Positions 23,524-36,400 of a DNA stretch of 64,000 nt are shown here, in pieces (position 1 is the first letter of the stretch; the number at the start of each line of letters is the position of its first letter). The notes beneath the pieces were generated by a model, which saw only the letters and a program-made list of their open reading frames with translations, ran no database searches and was not told the origin of the DNA. The stretch comes from Otis tarda (Eukaryota; Chordata; Aves; Otidiformes; Otididae): contig CM048552.1 in assembly GCA_026413225.1 (NCBI GenBank), positions 214,978,553 to 215,042,552 of the forward strand. Direction: 5' to 3'. The position numbers and the translations under genes were made by a program.

Positions 23524-23594
23524 AAACACCCCCCCCCCAAAAAAAAAAAAAAAAAAAGTGGGAAAATACTAATAATTAAAAAAAAAAAATTAAA
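23524..23594. repeat. Poly(C)/poly(A) low-complexity run
   Basis: A run of about ten C is followed by about twenty A (23,530-23,558), and a second A-run lies at 23,577-23,590. Likely to vary in length. Confidence 0.85.
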
Positions 23595-23727
23595 GAACCA
23601 ACAAACCACAACCACCCTACGGATCTCCCCCCCGCCCCCCCCACCCCCCAATCTCCGCCTTTAATACCAACAAACAAACTCCTCGGCTCTCCCTAAAGGA
23701 GCCGCCTTTGATCGGAGCGAGGCGAGA

Positions 23728-24240
23728 TCCACCGGGAACCGGCACCGGCATCCCCGGGCACCGGCACCGCGAAACCCCCGGGCACCGGCACCCCCGGGAA
23801 CCGGCACCGCGAAACCCCCGGGAACCGGTACCTCCGGGAACCGGCATTCCCGGGAATCGGCATCGCGAAACCCCCGGGAACCGGCATCTCCGGGCACCGG
23901 CATCCTCGGGAACCGGTACCCCCGGGAACCGGCATCCTCGGGAACCGGCATCGCGACATCCCGGACACCGGTACCCCCCAGCACCGGCACCCCGCGGGCA
24001 CCGGTACCCCAGCAACTGCGGGAACCGGCACCTCCACATCCCGGACACCGGTACCCCCGGACACAGACACCCCCCGGCACCGGTACCTCAGCAACCCCGG
24101 GATCCAGCGTCTCGGCATCCCGGACACCGGTACCCCCAACACCGGCACCCCCCCGGCACCGGTACCTCCAGGCACCGGCACCCCAGCGACTCCGGGAACC
24201 GGCACCTCGGCATCCCGGACACCGGTAGCCCCGGTCACCG
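23728..24240. repeat. GC-rich tandem repeat in the CHRDL2 promoter/5' UTR
   Basis: About 510 bp built from 15-18 bp units of the type CCGGGAACCGGCATC, with CACCGG and ACCGGTACC variants. A higher-order pattern is visible: the phrase CATCCCGGACACCGGTA recurs near 23,957, 24,037, 24,116 and 24,211, about 80, 79 and 95 bp apart. It ends about 120 bp before the CHRDL2 start codon. A minus-strand open frame of 358 codons across it is produced by the repeat and is not a gene. Confidence 0.93.
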
Positions 24241-24359
24241 GCAGCGAGAGCAAAAACCCCCAGCACCGAAACCGCAACATCCCCGGGCACCGCAGCGGAA
24301 CCGGCAGCGGGACATCGGGCACCGACCAGAGCTCTCCGGTCGCCGCTCGCCGGGTTGCG

Positions 24360-24441
24360 ATGCTTCCCGTGGCGGGTCCCCTCGCCTTCCTCCTCCGGTG
24401 CCTGCTGCTCCTCTTCGCCTCCGAAAGCCGAGCCCGGGCTC
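24360..24441 (+). CDS. CHRDL2: CHRDL2 exon 1 (signal peptide)
   Basis: Encodes [20 protein letters not shown] and then SESRARA, a typical signal peptide, as in human CHRDL2 where the sequence also ends in HARA just before the exon border. The donor is GGCTC|GTAAGT, phase 1. The start has G at -3. No earlier in-frame start codon is seen. Confidence 0.93.
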
Positions 24442-27400
24442 GTAAGTCCCCCACCGCCACCCCACTTTCGGTCCCCTCCCGGCTGCGATTGGTGCCTCCG
24501 TGCCTCAGTTTCCCCATCGATGGGGTTCCCAAGAAGTTATGAGGGGGAATGGGATGGGGTGGGATGGGATGGGATATCCCAGGCCATGCAGCAAGCTGGA
24601 CCCCCCCATCCCGCACTCTTGGGGACACGGCTGTGTCCCTCTCCACCCACCGCTGTCCCCAACTGCTTTGTGGGGACGTACAGCGCTGAGCACGCTGCTG
24701 CATGCTGGTGAGGGGGCTGTGGGGTTTCGTGGGCTGGCAGGGACGCATTGAAGGTCTGGGACCCCCCATCTCATTGGCTAGAAATCACGCGGGGCAGGGG
24801 GTGAATTACAGCCCTTCCCTGCGCGGATCCCACCCCACGTGGGTGCATCTCCCCTCTGAGGGTGGATGGGGACATGGGCAGTTTGGGGAAATGACCCCCT
24901 CAAACCAAAGTTGGGGGCTTTTCTCCGTGTCTGTCTCCATGTCCATCTCCACATCCATCTCCCCATCCATCCCTTGTCCATCTCCATGTCCATCCCTTGT
25001 CCATCTCCATGTCCATTGTTCTCTCCTTGCTCCTTCTCCCAGCTGGCCGACTGGGGCAGACAGGATTTGGGATGGGGAAAGGAAGGGAGGTTCAGCGCTT
25101 CCTTGGACAAAAAGGCTTGAAGGACTTGGTCGAGGCTTTTTGGCATCTTGGAGAGTGCTGGAGGTGTTAATGGGGACCAGGAGGTGACTTTGGCTTGGGC
25201 AAGGCGCTGGGACCCCACGAATGGGTGGTGGGCACCCCTACAACATGGCGAAGCCACTCGAGCACCGACCAAACCAGAGCAGGACCCGTTGTGTCCCTAC
25301 GTTTATTCTCCCCTTTAATCTCCCGAAATCCCGGCGGAGTCTGTCGGTGGCTGCGTTAGGGTGATTTACGACTTGCCCGCTGCCAGCCGCGCGCGAGAGG
25401 CACTCGGCAAATAATCGTCCTCCTGGAACGCCGACCCGAAATGTGAGCGCTGGGTGTGCTGGGGTGGGGGAAAGGCGGGCGGGTGGATGGGGCTGTGGAG
25501 CCCTGGAGAGCAAAAGCGGGGTGAGTTTGGCTCCTTTCCCTTCCCCGGGCTCCCCGAAGCCGCTGAGCTCGGACCGCAGCGTCTGGTTTTTTGGATGTGG
25601 AGGACAGGACTCCCTGCCTCTGCCGGGGCCGCGTTGACCGTGGTACCCAGCTGAGGAAGAGGATGGAGACATCTCCAGAAGGTGAAACGGCTGCTGGGCG
25701 AGGTGTTTGCTCTTTGGAGGTGCCCGCTGATGGTGGCAGAGCCCCTAAATTGGGCGTAAACCAGGAGGAATGGGGTTTGTCTGCTTTGGGAGGAAGCGCT
25801 GAGGTCTGGTTTTAGGGTTTAAGATGGTGATAAGGGCTGAGGACTGTGGGACGGGGCAGGATTGGAGCCGGGAGGTCCGGGATCGTCCCCCTGCTCCGCA
25901 TCCCTTCGGCTCTGCCGTGGGGCACATCCCACGGTGCGAGGGGCTTGGCCGGGGCTCCAGGTGCCGCGTGGTCGAGGGCAGAGGAGGTCTCGGTGCCAAG
26001 GTCCTCATCAAATCGTGGGCTTTTCTCCACCATCCACCTCTGCAGCTCGCTGCCTCACATTTTTTTTTTTTTTTTATTTCCTCGCGGCCGAGCGCTCGGG
26101 GAGAACGAAGCCGGGAATAAATTAGTTACGAGCAGGCTCATCAGCCAAGAGACCTACAGTGTGGTGGCTAAAAATAGGTGAGAAGCAGAAACGCTTGGGC
26201 CCGAAGGCAAGTCAGAAAAGAAGAATTTGCCCGCAGAAACAGGCTATTTTAGGGGATTTACACTCTCAGCTGAAAAAATATCAGAGGCGCAGGTTACTGG
26301 GCCGAATGTGCTCGCAGCCCGTCTGCTGTGAGTAATTCGGCGGCAAGAGCTGAGCGCGATGATGTTTTTTGGCTGCAGGCGTTTAAACACCAGCATCTCT
26401 GGAGAGCGCGGGCCGGCGGTTTTTGCCCAGGAGCTTGGAAGTTGCCATTTCATTTCCTTTTTAACGTGGTTTCCTGGAGAAAAGGGCATTTGCAGGATCC
26501 GCCTGCCCTACGAGTTTGGATCCGGCGTGATGAGGGATGCAGCGGTGCGGGACGGGAAGGATGGGGATGGAAAGCGAATCCTGGCCACGTAAGGGAGAGG
26601 CGAGGGTTGCACACCCCGCGTTAGACAACGGAGCATCCCCTTGGGAAGGCGAGGAGGGAAACGGGGCCCCGTCCGCTGCTTACAGAGCCCGCGGGGATGC
26701 TCCGGCTCCGGGATTTTACTTGGGAAGCTCAGCAATGCTTCGTGAGGCTGCGTTTGCAAAGCTGCCGAGTTTTCCAAGCTCCCAAAGTCCCCAGAAGAAA
26801 TTCCCAGCCCGGGCGTGTGCAAGGCGAGCGCTTGGGAAGCGAGCTGGGTGCCAGCGGAGCCGTTAGGATGCCGCATGTCAAGGGCCCAGCGTGTTTTACC
26901 CGGTCTCTTCGCAGCTAAGTTGAGTTTTAAGCCCTTCATAAATACAAGGCTGTCATGGGAGCGCCTGGACTTTCTGTACCAGACGGCGCTTTTTACACTT
27001 TATTTATGATCGCTCTTAAAACTCGCAAACCGGGTTGCATAAACACAACCCCGCGCGCCCGGCGCGGCGCTGGCTGGCAGGTGCGTGACCTCCGAAAAAG
27101 CTGTCGGGGCCGGGAGCCCGGCTGGGACGTGCTCTCTTGACGGGCGATCTCCCGGGGACGCGGGGATGGTGGAAACCCCTGAACCGCAGGGTGAAACGGG
27201 GAAGAAACGGGGTGAGACCTGCGGGATGTTTCGGTAGCATCCTTCCCGGAGCTGGTTTGGTACCTGGAGTGAAAGTCCCTGCTAGGGAAACCGAGGCACG
27301 GGGCTGGCGATGGCTTTCTGCGGTGGGTGAGCAAATTAGGAGAGATCGTTACCCTCATTTTCCATGCATTGGGGTCTTGCAGGTGCGTTAGCCCCTCTCT

Positions 27401-30400
27401 AGGTCAAGGCTTTACCTTCACACGGTGATCCCGTGTGTGCAGAGACCCAGCTGGGCGTGCGAGTGGGAGTCATTCCCTGGGCTGACGGAGCGGTGAGGTA
27501 AAAGCAGCTTTGAACCTCCCGTGACCCCTCTGCTCGGGTGTGGGAAACCCCAGCGTGGGAGTGGGGGATGTAGGGGCAGGGTCTTGCACACGCGTGTGGC
27601 TTCACTTCGTTGAGTATCGGTCCCTGTGTCCAGAGGGAGGTGAAGTGAGCCTGGCCGAGGCTGAGCCCAAGAAGGATTTGGCAGCAGGACACGGTATTTC
27701 AGTAGCCGTCACGGGTGTGAGTTTAATACCTCGCTGTGGTTCCTGCTGACAGGCTCGGGATCGGTGCAGGAGACTATCTGTCCTGTTTTGGCCCCTAGTT
27801 CAGCCATACTCAAAGTGCCCAGGCAGTGGGACAAGTCACACCGCCGTGGGAAGCCCATGGGCACGTCCTCGTCCACTGCAAACGTGGAGGGGTGCAAGGA
27901 ACTGGCTCAAACGGGCTGTGTCAGCAGGTGGGAGAACTTCAAGGGACAGGTCTCATGGATATGTGAGGGGACTTCTTTGTGTGTGAGGCCAGGAGATGTC
28001 CGAAGGTGGTCTCACCAGCACTAGCCGGTTTGATGGTTCAACAAGGAGGCCGTGGGATCTCGCCCATCTCCCCTCGGGTCTCTCACTGGATCTAGAGCAG
28101 ATTGTGAAGACGTAGGTAGGCATCTTGTTGATGGCTGGTGCATGAAGCCATTGAAATACATCCCAAAAGAGCCGTCGGGGCTGTTCTCATGGTGTGAGAG
28201 AGATGTCAGCGGCCACCAAAGGCGGTGCAGGAGGGATTTCTCCATGCCATTCAGGTTGTCACCCTGGATTGACATCTCTAGACGATCTCATGAAGATGCT
28301 GCTCCAGAGGGTTCATAGGGTGTCCCAAAGCCTCTGCGATAGCCTCTTCTGGGGTTTAAATCTCCTGGTAGCTGGAAAGCTTCCCGCAATACCAGTCCTA
28401 AATCTTCCAGGCTTTGCCCTCAAGCATTGACCGGGGATATCCAAGCTTTTGCTGCGGGTGGGCTTCCCAGCATGGTGTTGGCTGGTGCCAACTTGGGCTT
28501 TGCCAAATGTCTGGGGACAGCAGGGCCAGGGTGGTCCCAGCAGGTGGGTATGGACATGAGCTGGACCACACCACTGGCCCCAGACCCTGACCTGAGGTAT
28601 TCAATGATTTGGATGTAACCAGGTGGCCTTCACCCCAGAAAACACCCAGGACGTCGCCAGGAGAGCCCGTCGAGGTGGGCAAGGCAGAGCAGCTCCCATG
28701 TGGAGGAGTCGCTCTCCAAAGCATCTCCCACCCTCCGTCTGGTCATGAGGCCGCAGGACTTGCTTCTGGGTGGCAGAGGAATCATTTCCATGGTCTTGCA
28801 GTTGTTTTTTCTTGTTCATACAACCCATAATGGTCCACTGAAGAGCAGGGTCTTGTATCGGGGGCTCCTTGTATTTGAGATGAAACTGGTTAGGTGGGAC
28901 CTGTTCTTGGAGGTGTTTGCAATGGGGAACTCACCCCTTTCCAGCTCTGCTCCTGCTTCCAGGTCCCATAGGGCCACCTCCAAGCGTGGAGCCTCTGGCT
29001 TGTGATCAGCAAGCTCTGGTTGTATCTCCAAGGTGGTGTGGACCAGGCTGGCCCACAGCTGTCTTCTTCTCCTGCCCAGGGGTCGCGTGGTCCTTGGGAA
29101 GGAAAACAAGGTGAGGACTTCATCTAGATTTTTGGTACTGCAGCCTTGAAAACACTGCAGCTCAGGAGCCTTCTCTGGAAAAGGAGGAGTAAAACAATGT
29201 GACTTTTGTGAGTGTGCTGTTGCCGAAGACGCAATAAATAAGAAGACTCAACGGCATGGGAGCAATTTAGTGCCACAAATGGCTTTTCACTCCAAGTGAG
29301 TTGGGAAGATATCCAGAGTTTGACCTCTGAAAATGAAATTATTAGCCTGGCATGGGAAAAAATGATCCAGAGCCTCCAGCTTTTAAGCCCTCTCCTTCCA
29401 TCCATCCCCAGCTTGCTTTTAACCCAACGCGCCGGCGCCTCTTGCCAAATACGCGGCATAGTGCTACTGAGATGCGGACAAGTGTCTGCTGCTGCCCGGC
29501 GCTGCCAGTCAGCTTTAATTTTACCAACGGGCCCTCTGCAGACATGAATCAGGCTGCTTTCGAGGTCTGGACCCAAACCAGGGCTCCACTTGTGATTAAA
29601 TGTTTGGACGAAGCAGCCAACTGGCATGGGAGCCTGCAAGCTGAGCGGGCCCGCGTCACGTGAAGGCAACTTGATTTCTTCACCCTCAGCGTAATTCATG
29701 AAGATGCTGCAAGCAGGGAAAAATGAAGTCATTTTCTTACCCTTTTGCAAAATGATGATTGTTTTTTTTTTGGTTTTGTGGAATTTTTTTTTTCCCTTTC
29801 TCACGGGTTTCTGCCATTTCCAGCCACATGCTCCCGGTTCTTGCGTGGTTTGCTGTAAGCTCGTGTCGTGCGTGGCCAGGAATATGGGTTTGCTGACTTG
29901 TCGAGAGGTTTGGAGCAAGCGATGGGGACGATGTAAAGACCTGAGTAGGGAAAAGGAAGGAAAATGCCTCTGCCTGCCCCTCGCCAAATCGTTGCAAATC
30001 TCCAGCTCTGTAGATGCAACGCTGGCCCCACATCACTGTGCTTGGGCCAGGTGGTCTGGACAGCTGGTGGCCACCTCCTTTGAAGGTACAGCTTGGAGAA
30101 TCATGTGCTTGAAGCCATTGACTCAACGAGGAGCTCAAGGCTGCTGGCAGACCTGCGTGGCTTGAGTTGGAAGGGACTCATGAGGATCATCATAGACCCG
30201 TAGGGCTGTCCTTCCTGATGGCCAAAGGGACCACCTGTGGTAGAGCATCACTTGGCTTCATCCTGAGGATGGTCAGAAGCTGGAGGAGGGATGGCAACCC
30301 ACCATGGCATATTCACATGAATTTTGCCTGGTTGGTGGGAGAAACACATTAAGCAGGTGGCGTCTTCAGCTTTGGCAAGGTGGGACAACACCGACCAGGC

Positions 30401-33400
30401 TCTCTAGACCGTGGCTTTGCCCCAGGTGACAGAGCGGAGCATGGGATGGCTTTTAGCATCATTGGGGTGGTCAATGCCACCGATCTCATTTTGGGGACCC
30501 TCTGCTATTTGTTGAGGAGTCCTTCCAGCAGCGTAGCTGGCTCAGCACCTGCCAGCTTGCCCGACTTCACGCGGCGGGCGGCGGGAGCTGGGCACCATGC
30601 CTTGGAAAACAGCCCTCTCCAATCTCCTCGCGTCCCCAGAGTGCTGCGAGGTTTTAAAAGACCCATAAATGCTTCAGGGAGAGTAAAACTTCGCCGCCGC
30701 CTTCAAGCAACGTAATCACCCAAACTACCTCAAATCCCCGCCATGACGTAACCTTTTAAATCACCGTCAGTTTTCGGCGGGGCTGCGAGCGCTGAAACCA
30801 CTAACAACGCACGCGGGCAGGCATGTGCTTGTTCATGAAAGAGTTTAAGCCCCGGCACGTCCCTCCAGCTGGTTGGCGTTTGAGGAGATGCCACGGGAGA
30901 GCGGGAGCAGCTGCCAGGCTGTGGTGGGAGTTACGGGGTCCAGGTTCCTGCAGGTCTGACTGGGGTGGGAGCTCGGTCCTGTAGGACCAGGCGATGCCTT
31001 TTGATGTCAACGTTGAGGATGACTGAACTGGGCTTTCTGGCCAAAGTTCTGTGGGTTCTGGTGGTGATGATGGCTACGGTTTGTCCCACAGGTCCTGCTG
31101 CAGGCTGGCCATATCCAGCCAAAGGGTTGGTGTGTCGTCAAGGGCTTGGAGAGGGACCCTATCAACTTGGTTGATAGGGACCTGCTGAAATCCGAGGAGA
31201 GGGAGGTCTCCAAAGAGGATCTCCTTCACCAGTCTTGCTGAGCACCATCTCATCCCTCTCCCAGTGTGGCAGCAAGGTTAAACCCGTGCTGGTGTAGGCA
31301 CGTTGGGATCATTTCTGGGACAGAGACCTCCAGTTCAGGAGCTTGGCTGGAAACTGGCTCTTCTCAGGATGTAGGAGGAGCAAAAGACACGGTTTTGTGC
31401 TTTTGGGGGCAAAAAGTGGACGAGGTGGACTTGCTGTCCCTGTGGACAGCCCCATAAATGAAGAGCACGACCCACTCCAGCCAGACCAGTGCTGTGTTGA
31501 ACCCAGTAAAGCCAAGGGGCTGAGCCTGGTGGGGTGGGGCAAGCCAGCACGGTCCTGCTCCTTAGGGCTGATGCTCGGCTGCCCGTGTGCAGAGGGAATG
31601 AGCTGAAGCTCTCAGAAGGAGCAAAAGGTTTTCCTTCAATATGTATTTCTACCCCAGAAATAACTGGTTTTTTTTTTCTTCTTCTTTTGTGAGTGACAGT
31701 GAAAATGTCTCCTAAATTCAGGCTGTCCTATCGCCCTTCCCCCCTATCCCCTATCGCAGCCCTTCTGGGGAAAATTCAGTCCCATGGAATTACCCTGAAA
31801 TCACCCGTCCATCTTCAAACGAGCGTTTCTACTGACGTATTTTAGAGAGATGACTTGAATTTCCGCCTCAAAACCATGTTCTGTTCTGTTCCTCGCCTGC
31901 AACGGGAGTCCAGCTTGCGCAGAGCAGTTGCCATTTGGTCAGTTGGGTCCCAGGCTAAAAAAAAAAAATTGTGGCCAAAAAAAAGGGTTTTGGGGAATGT
32001 GTTCAGTCTGGGGTTTGGTCGGTGGGATGTGGCCGTCAGCTGCTCGTGGGGGACAGCGTGAAGGCACCGAGCTGTCCTTGCTCTGCTCATTGTGGATGGA
32101 GGAGAGCTTCTCCCAAGGACCATCCCTTTTTCTCATGTAGCTTCTCTTGGTTGACTTTCAGGGCCGGACATGTTCTGCGACTTCAACGGCAAGAAGTACA
32201 GCCCCGGAGAGAGCTGGCACCCCTACCTGGAGCCGCAGGGGCTGATGTACTGCATCCGCTGCAGCTGCTCCGAGGCACGTCCCCCGCGCAGTGCCGCGGG
32301 AGGTGGTGGGGATGCTGCTGCGTTGGGGCATTGCAGCTCTTAAGTAGATTGGTTCTGGTGTCTAATTTGACCAGAGAAGCCCTTTCCAGTCCCGTAGGGA
32401 CGTTGGATTGAGCTCTTTCCTTTTGCAAAGCCCCACATCCTCTTGGGAATATTGAGTTGACCTTGTGAGGGAGCTATCTCAGTAGCGTTGGTGGGCTGTG
32501 GGTGGAGGTGACTCGTGGCTGCTGTGGGACCATGAGTGATCTTTGATGATGAGAGATGGGACCATGAGCTGGCTGGCAATGGGATGCGAGCCGAGGATAG
32601 AAGCATCCTTGGCCAGGTGTCACGATAATGGAGCCATCATTCAACATCTTCCTCCTTGTGCAGGGGTGAACATGTCTGACCGAACCTCTCTGTCTCTCCC
32701 AGAATGCCAACATCAGGTGCTACCGGATCCAGTGCCCGGCTCTGCAGTGCGCCAGCCTCATCACGGACCCCCAGCAGTGCTGCCCGCGGTGTCTGGGTAG
32801 GTGGACATCCCACGGGGAGGGTGTGACAGGGTGGCCATCGTCCTGCAGGGCGTACCTCAACTGCCGTCACTTGAATGCTCATGTCTGGGGCAGTGTGGCC
32901 GTGCTGGGTCCGGCCCTGCTCGTGGGATCGTGGTGGCAACGACAGCTCAGCTGGTGTTGCTCTTTCCCTCCCAAAATGTCACTTGGAGGGACAGGGGCTT
33001 TCTACCAGACCACTTTCTCCAGCTCCCCAAGAGCCCTGGAGGGACAAACCGTCAGTTCACAGTTCAGGGACAAACCAGAAGCCAGCTTTAGTCAGATAAC
33101 TGCAAAATGTGTTGGATACAGGACAAAAAATTGATGATTTTCAACAAAATTTTTGAATTTTCCCTTCCCCTGGATGTGATGACCTCCAGCATCAGCTGGG
33201 GTCAGATCAAAAGGGCTTCTCCCATGGGTAATTAGCTGAAAATTAAAAATAGGGGTTTTTTTCCTGATTTTTTTCCAAGTTTATTTTTCTAATTTCCCAA
33301 ATTGCCGGTGGTTTTTGACTAGCTTTGCCACCACTCTGGCACGGCAGGGGACGAGACCCTGGGAGGTCAAACTTCCAGGTTTTACCTCTGTGATGAGCTC

Positions 33401-36400
33401 AGCGTGGTCAGGACAACCCCATTCTCCAAAAGCTTTTGGGCACCTGAATCCCCCGTGTGTCACGCAACACCCTGGCCACTTCTTCACGATGACGGTGGCG
33501 TGTAGAGGGCTTCTCCTCCTCTTGGGTCGGGTTGATGGGGAATACGCCGAGCACTTGAGCTACACGGGTCGGGGCTGGCTCTCACCCTGCTGCTCTTTCA
33601 TCCTCATTTCCAGAGCCGCATTCCCCTTCTGGCCTGCGGGCACCCGTCAAGTCCTGCCAGTACAACGGGACGACCTACCAGCAAGGCGAGATGTTCACCA
33701 CCAGCGAGCTCTTTCCCAGCCGTCAACCGAACCAGTGTGTGCAGTGCAGCTGCTCCGTAAGCTACCTGGGAGGCAGGGAGGGCTCGGGGTCTGCTCCTGC
33801 ACCCCAACAATGTCCCACCGGGTTACAAACCTCGTGAGGACCATTGGGTGGTACCAACCCGTGGTGGGATGGTTTATCAACAGGATCAGGGCTGGAGATT
33901 GAGCTTCTTCTGAAATGGTGCTGGGTCCTCACTGCCCGGTGACTAAGGACCACTGCAGAGCTGGGTGCTTCCCCCTCCACCCAGTTGCGTTGTCTGGCCT
34001 CGACCGAGCAGGGTGTGCTGCGAATGTCTGCTAGACTCTAGGGCAGGAGCACAAAGGACTTGCCTGCATCTCCTCCCTGGTGGGAACAGCACAAAACCAG
34101 CTGCTCCAACGGTGGGCTATTCATTGGAGATCCCATGGGCCAGTTCTGAGTGGACCCCGCTGAGGATCCTTGGGATGGGGTGCTGGGGCTGTCCCCGCAG
34201 CATCCAGCTATCGTGCCTGCCCCACTGAGGCACGAGAGGACAACCGGGAGCCTTTCCCCGTACGTGCTTGGTGCGAAACAGGTGTGGTTTGTAGCTGGAG
34301 GACCTGGAGGAGCTCAGCATGCCTGCAAGGCAACATTGGTGCCAGCTCTTGGGCTTCAGAAGATCTTGGTGCGTCGAGCCCCGTGTTGAGCTGGTGGGAC
34401 CCAGCTGAGCTCCAGAAATGATTTGGTGGCTCCCAACCGCCGCTGGGTCTTGTGGTGCCTCCTGCCCTGCGTGGCTGGAGCTCACCCCTGATGCATCCAG
34501 GAGATGATGTCAGAGAGATGGGGGCGTTTGCAGCCACCAGGGATGCCGATGGGCAGGTGCCTGGTGATCTGCTCCCCCCTTGCTTGGATTGAAGTGGAAG
34601 CTGAACTCAGGGATGAGATTCCTTGAGCACCCGAGTGGCTGGGCTGCAGCAGGAGCTGATCTCCTCCGGAAGCTCTGGCAATGTGTTTGTCAGCCCTCCG
34701 GGCCATCCTGTGCAGAGCCGTGCCCTGGAGATACGTGTGAGTTTTCCAGGATGCCTACAAAAAAACATTTGCAGGAAGCGTCTGCTGTTCCCACCAAGTT
34801 GCAGTGACCTTTGCAGGACCATTGGCTGCCCATCTTCCTTGATGCTCCTGGTTGCCCTACCTGAGAGCTGCCACGGCGACCAGGATGCTGTGTGGTCCTC
34901 AGCGCGCATCCCCATGATGGATTGCTCATCCATCACCCATCTGCCAGCACCGACGTTCCTCCTCCCTGAGCCTCCAGCAATGCCCTGAGTCAGAGCTTGG
35001 CTCCACTCTACCCAACCTTCTCCCGCAGGCTGGGATCCTGCAAAAACCCGTCAAAACCCGAGCCCCGACGCTTTGCTCAAGGAAGCGTGAGGCAGCCCGG
35101 CCAGCGGTGATGGGGAAGGTGTGTAGAGCACGGGACCACGCGTGCCAGGAGCTGAGTGTCGGGAGATAAATGGAGCAGCTCCTCCTCCTCCTGAGGGAGT
35201 GAGGAAGGGGGATCGAAAGCGCTGGCGCTGGACTTGGACGCTGTGGGGAACTGCTCGCGGCGGCTACAGCCTCTGCCGTAAAGAAGAAGGTTGCAGACGT
35301 GGCTTTCACTGCCCAGCGCAGAGTCCTTGGGTGGGAGCAGGCTCCCCCAGTCCGTGATTTGCTTGCAGCAAATAATTTGACTATGCTGGGCCAGGAAAGA
35401 AAAAGGGGTGAGGAAGCCCAAGCCCCTTCCCTCTCTTATGCCAACAACATGGACATGGTGGTTACCATCAGCTGAGATCATCGGTCTAGAGAGGGGATCT
35501 GCCCCTCTGCTCCGCTCTGGTGAGACCCCCCTGCAGCGCTGCGTCCAGCTCTGGAGCCCCCAACATCAGAAGGACGTGGAGCTGCTGGAGAGGGTCCAGA
35601 GGAGGCCACGCAGATGCTGAGAGGGCTGGAGCAGCTCTGCTGTGAGGCCAGGCTGAGAGAGCTGGGGCTGTTCAGCCTGGAGAAGAGGAGGCTCCGGGGA
35701 GAGCTGAGAGCGGCTCCCAGTGCCCAAAGGGGGCTGCAGGAACGGTGGGGAGAGACTCTTCAGCAGGGCCTGGTGTGACAGGACGAGGGGTGATGGTTTC
35801 AAAATAGAGGGAGGCAGATTCAGATTGGACATTAGGAAAAATTTTTTTAACCTGAGGGTGGTGGAGCACTGTCCCAGATTGCCCAGAGAGGTGGTGGATG
35901 CCCCATCCCTGGAAACATTCCAGGCCAGGTTGGCCGGGGCTCTGAGCAACCTGATGTGGTTGGAGATGTCCCTGCTCCTGGCAGGGGGGTTGGACTGGGT
36001 GGCCTTTGAAGGTCCCTTCCAACCCAAAACCTTGTGTGATTCCATGATTCTATGATGCTTGACAGTAAAGTATCTGTGATACCAGAATGGCTGGGTTGAG
36101 CCCTTGGTGCTCACGCACACCTCAGAGCTCCATGGCTTGGAGCTCGGTGGCAAGAGGAATACCTTAGATGTAGAAATTACACAGCTTCTGAGGCCGATTC
36201 CTCTCTGATGGAGCCCGACTGGATGCCAGCCCACCAAGCTGGGGACGAACACCAGGAAGGGACCCTCAGACCCAACTGTAGGTGCCCACCTGGCCCTGCT
36301 TTCCCACCCCATCTGCCACCGTCCCCAGGAGCCCGTGGACCCTCGCGTCCCTCTCGGAGGTGCTGGCTCTCGCTCAGGCTCTTGTTTATTCGGCAGCGTA

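Noticed and set aside
23693-24769. 358-codon minus-strand open frame rich in PGGT/VPVPG
   Set aside because: It is the reading of the GC-rich tandem repeat upstream of CHRDL2. Other frames across the array are also open, and there is no domain or splice evidence.
29124-29987. 287-codon minus-strand open frame in CHRDL2 intron 1
   Set aside because: No domain, biased Lys/Phe runs from A/T tracts, no repeat ORF signature. A chance frame is the simplest reading, although the interval could be checked for conservation.
32275-32280. Use of the ordinary GT at 32,279 as the exon 2 donor
   Set aside because: It would add four bases and shift the frame of exons 3-11, which otherwise read cleanly to the stop.
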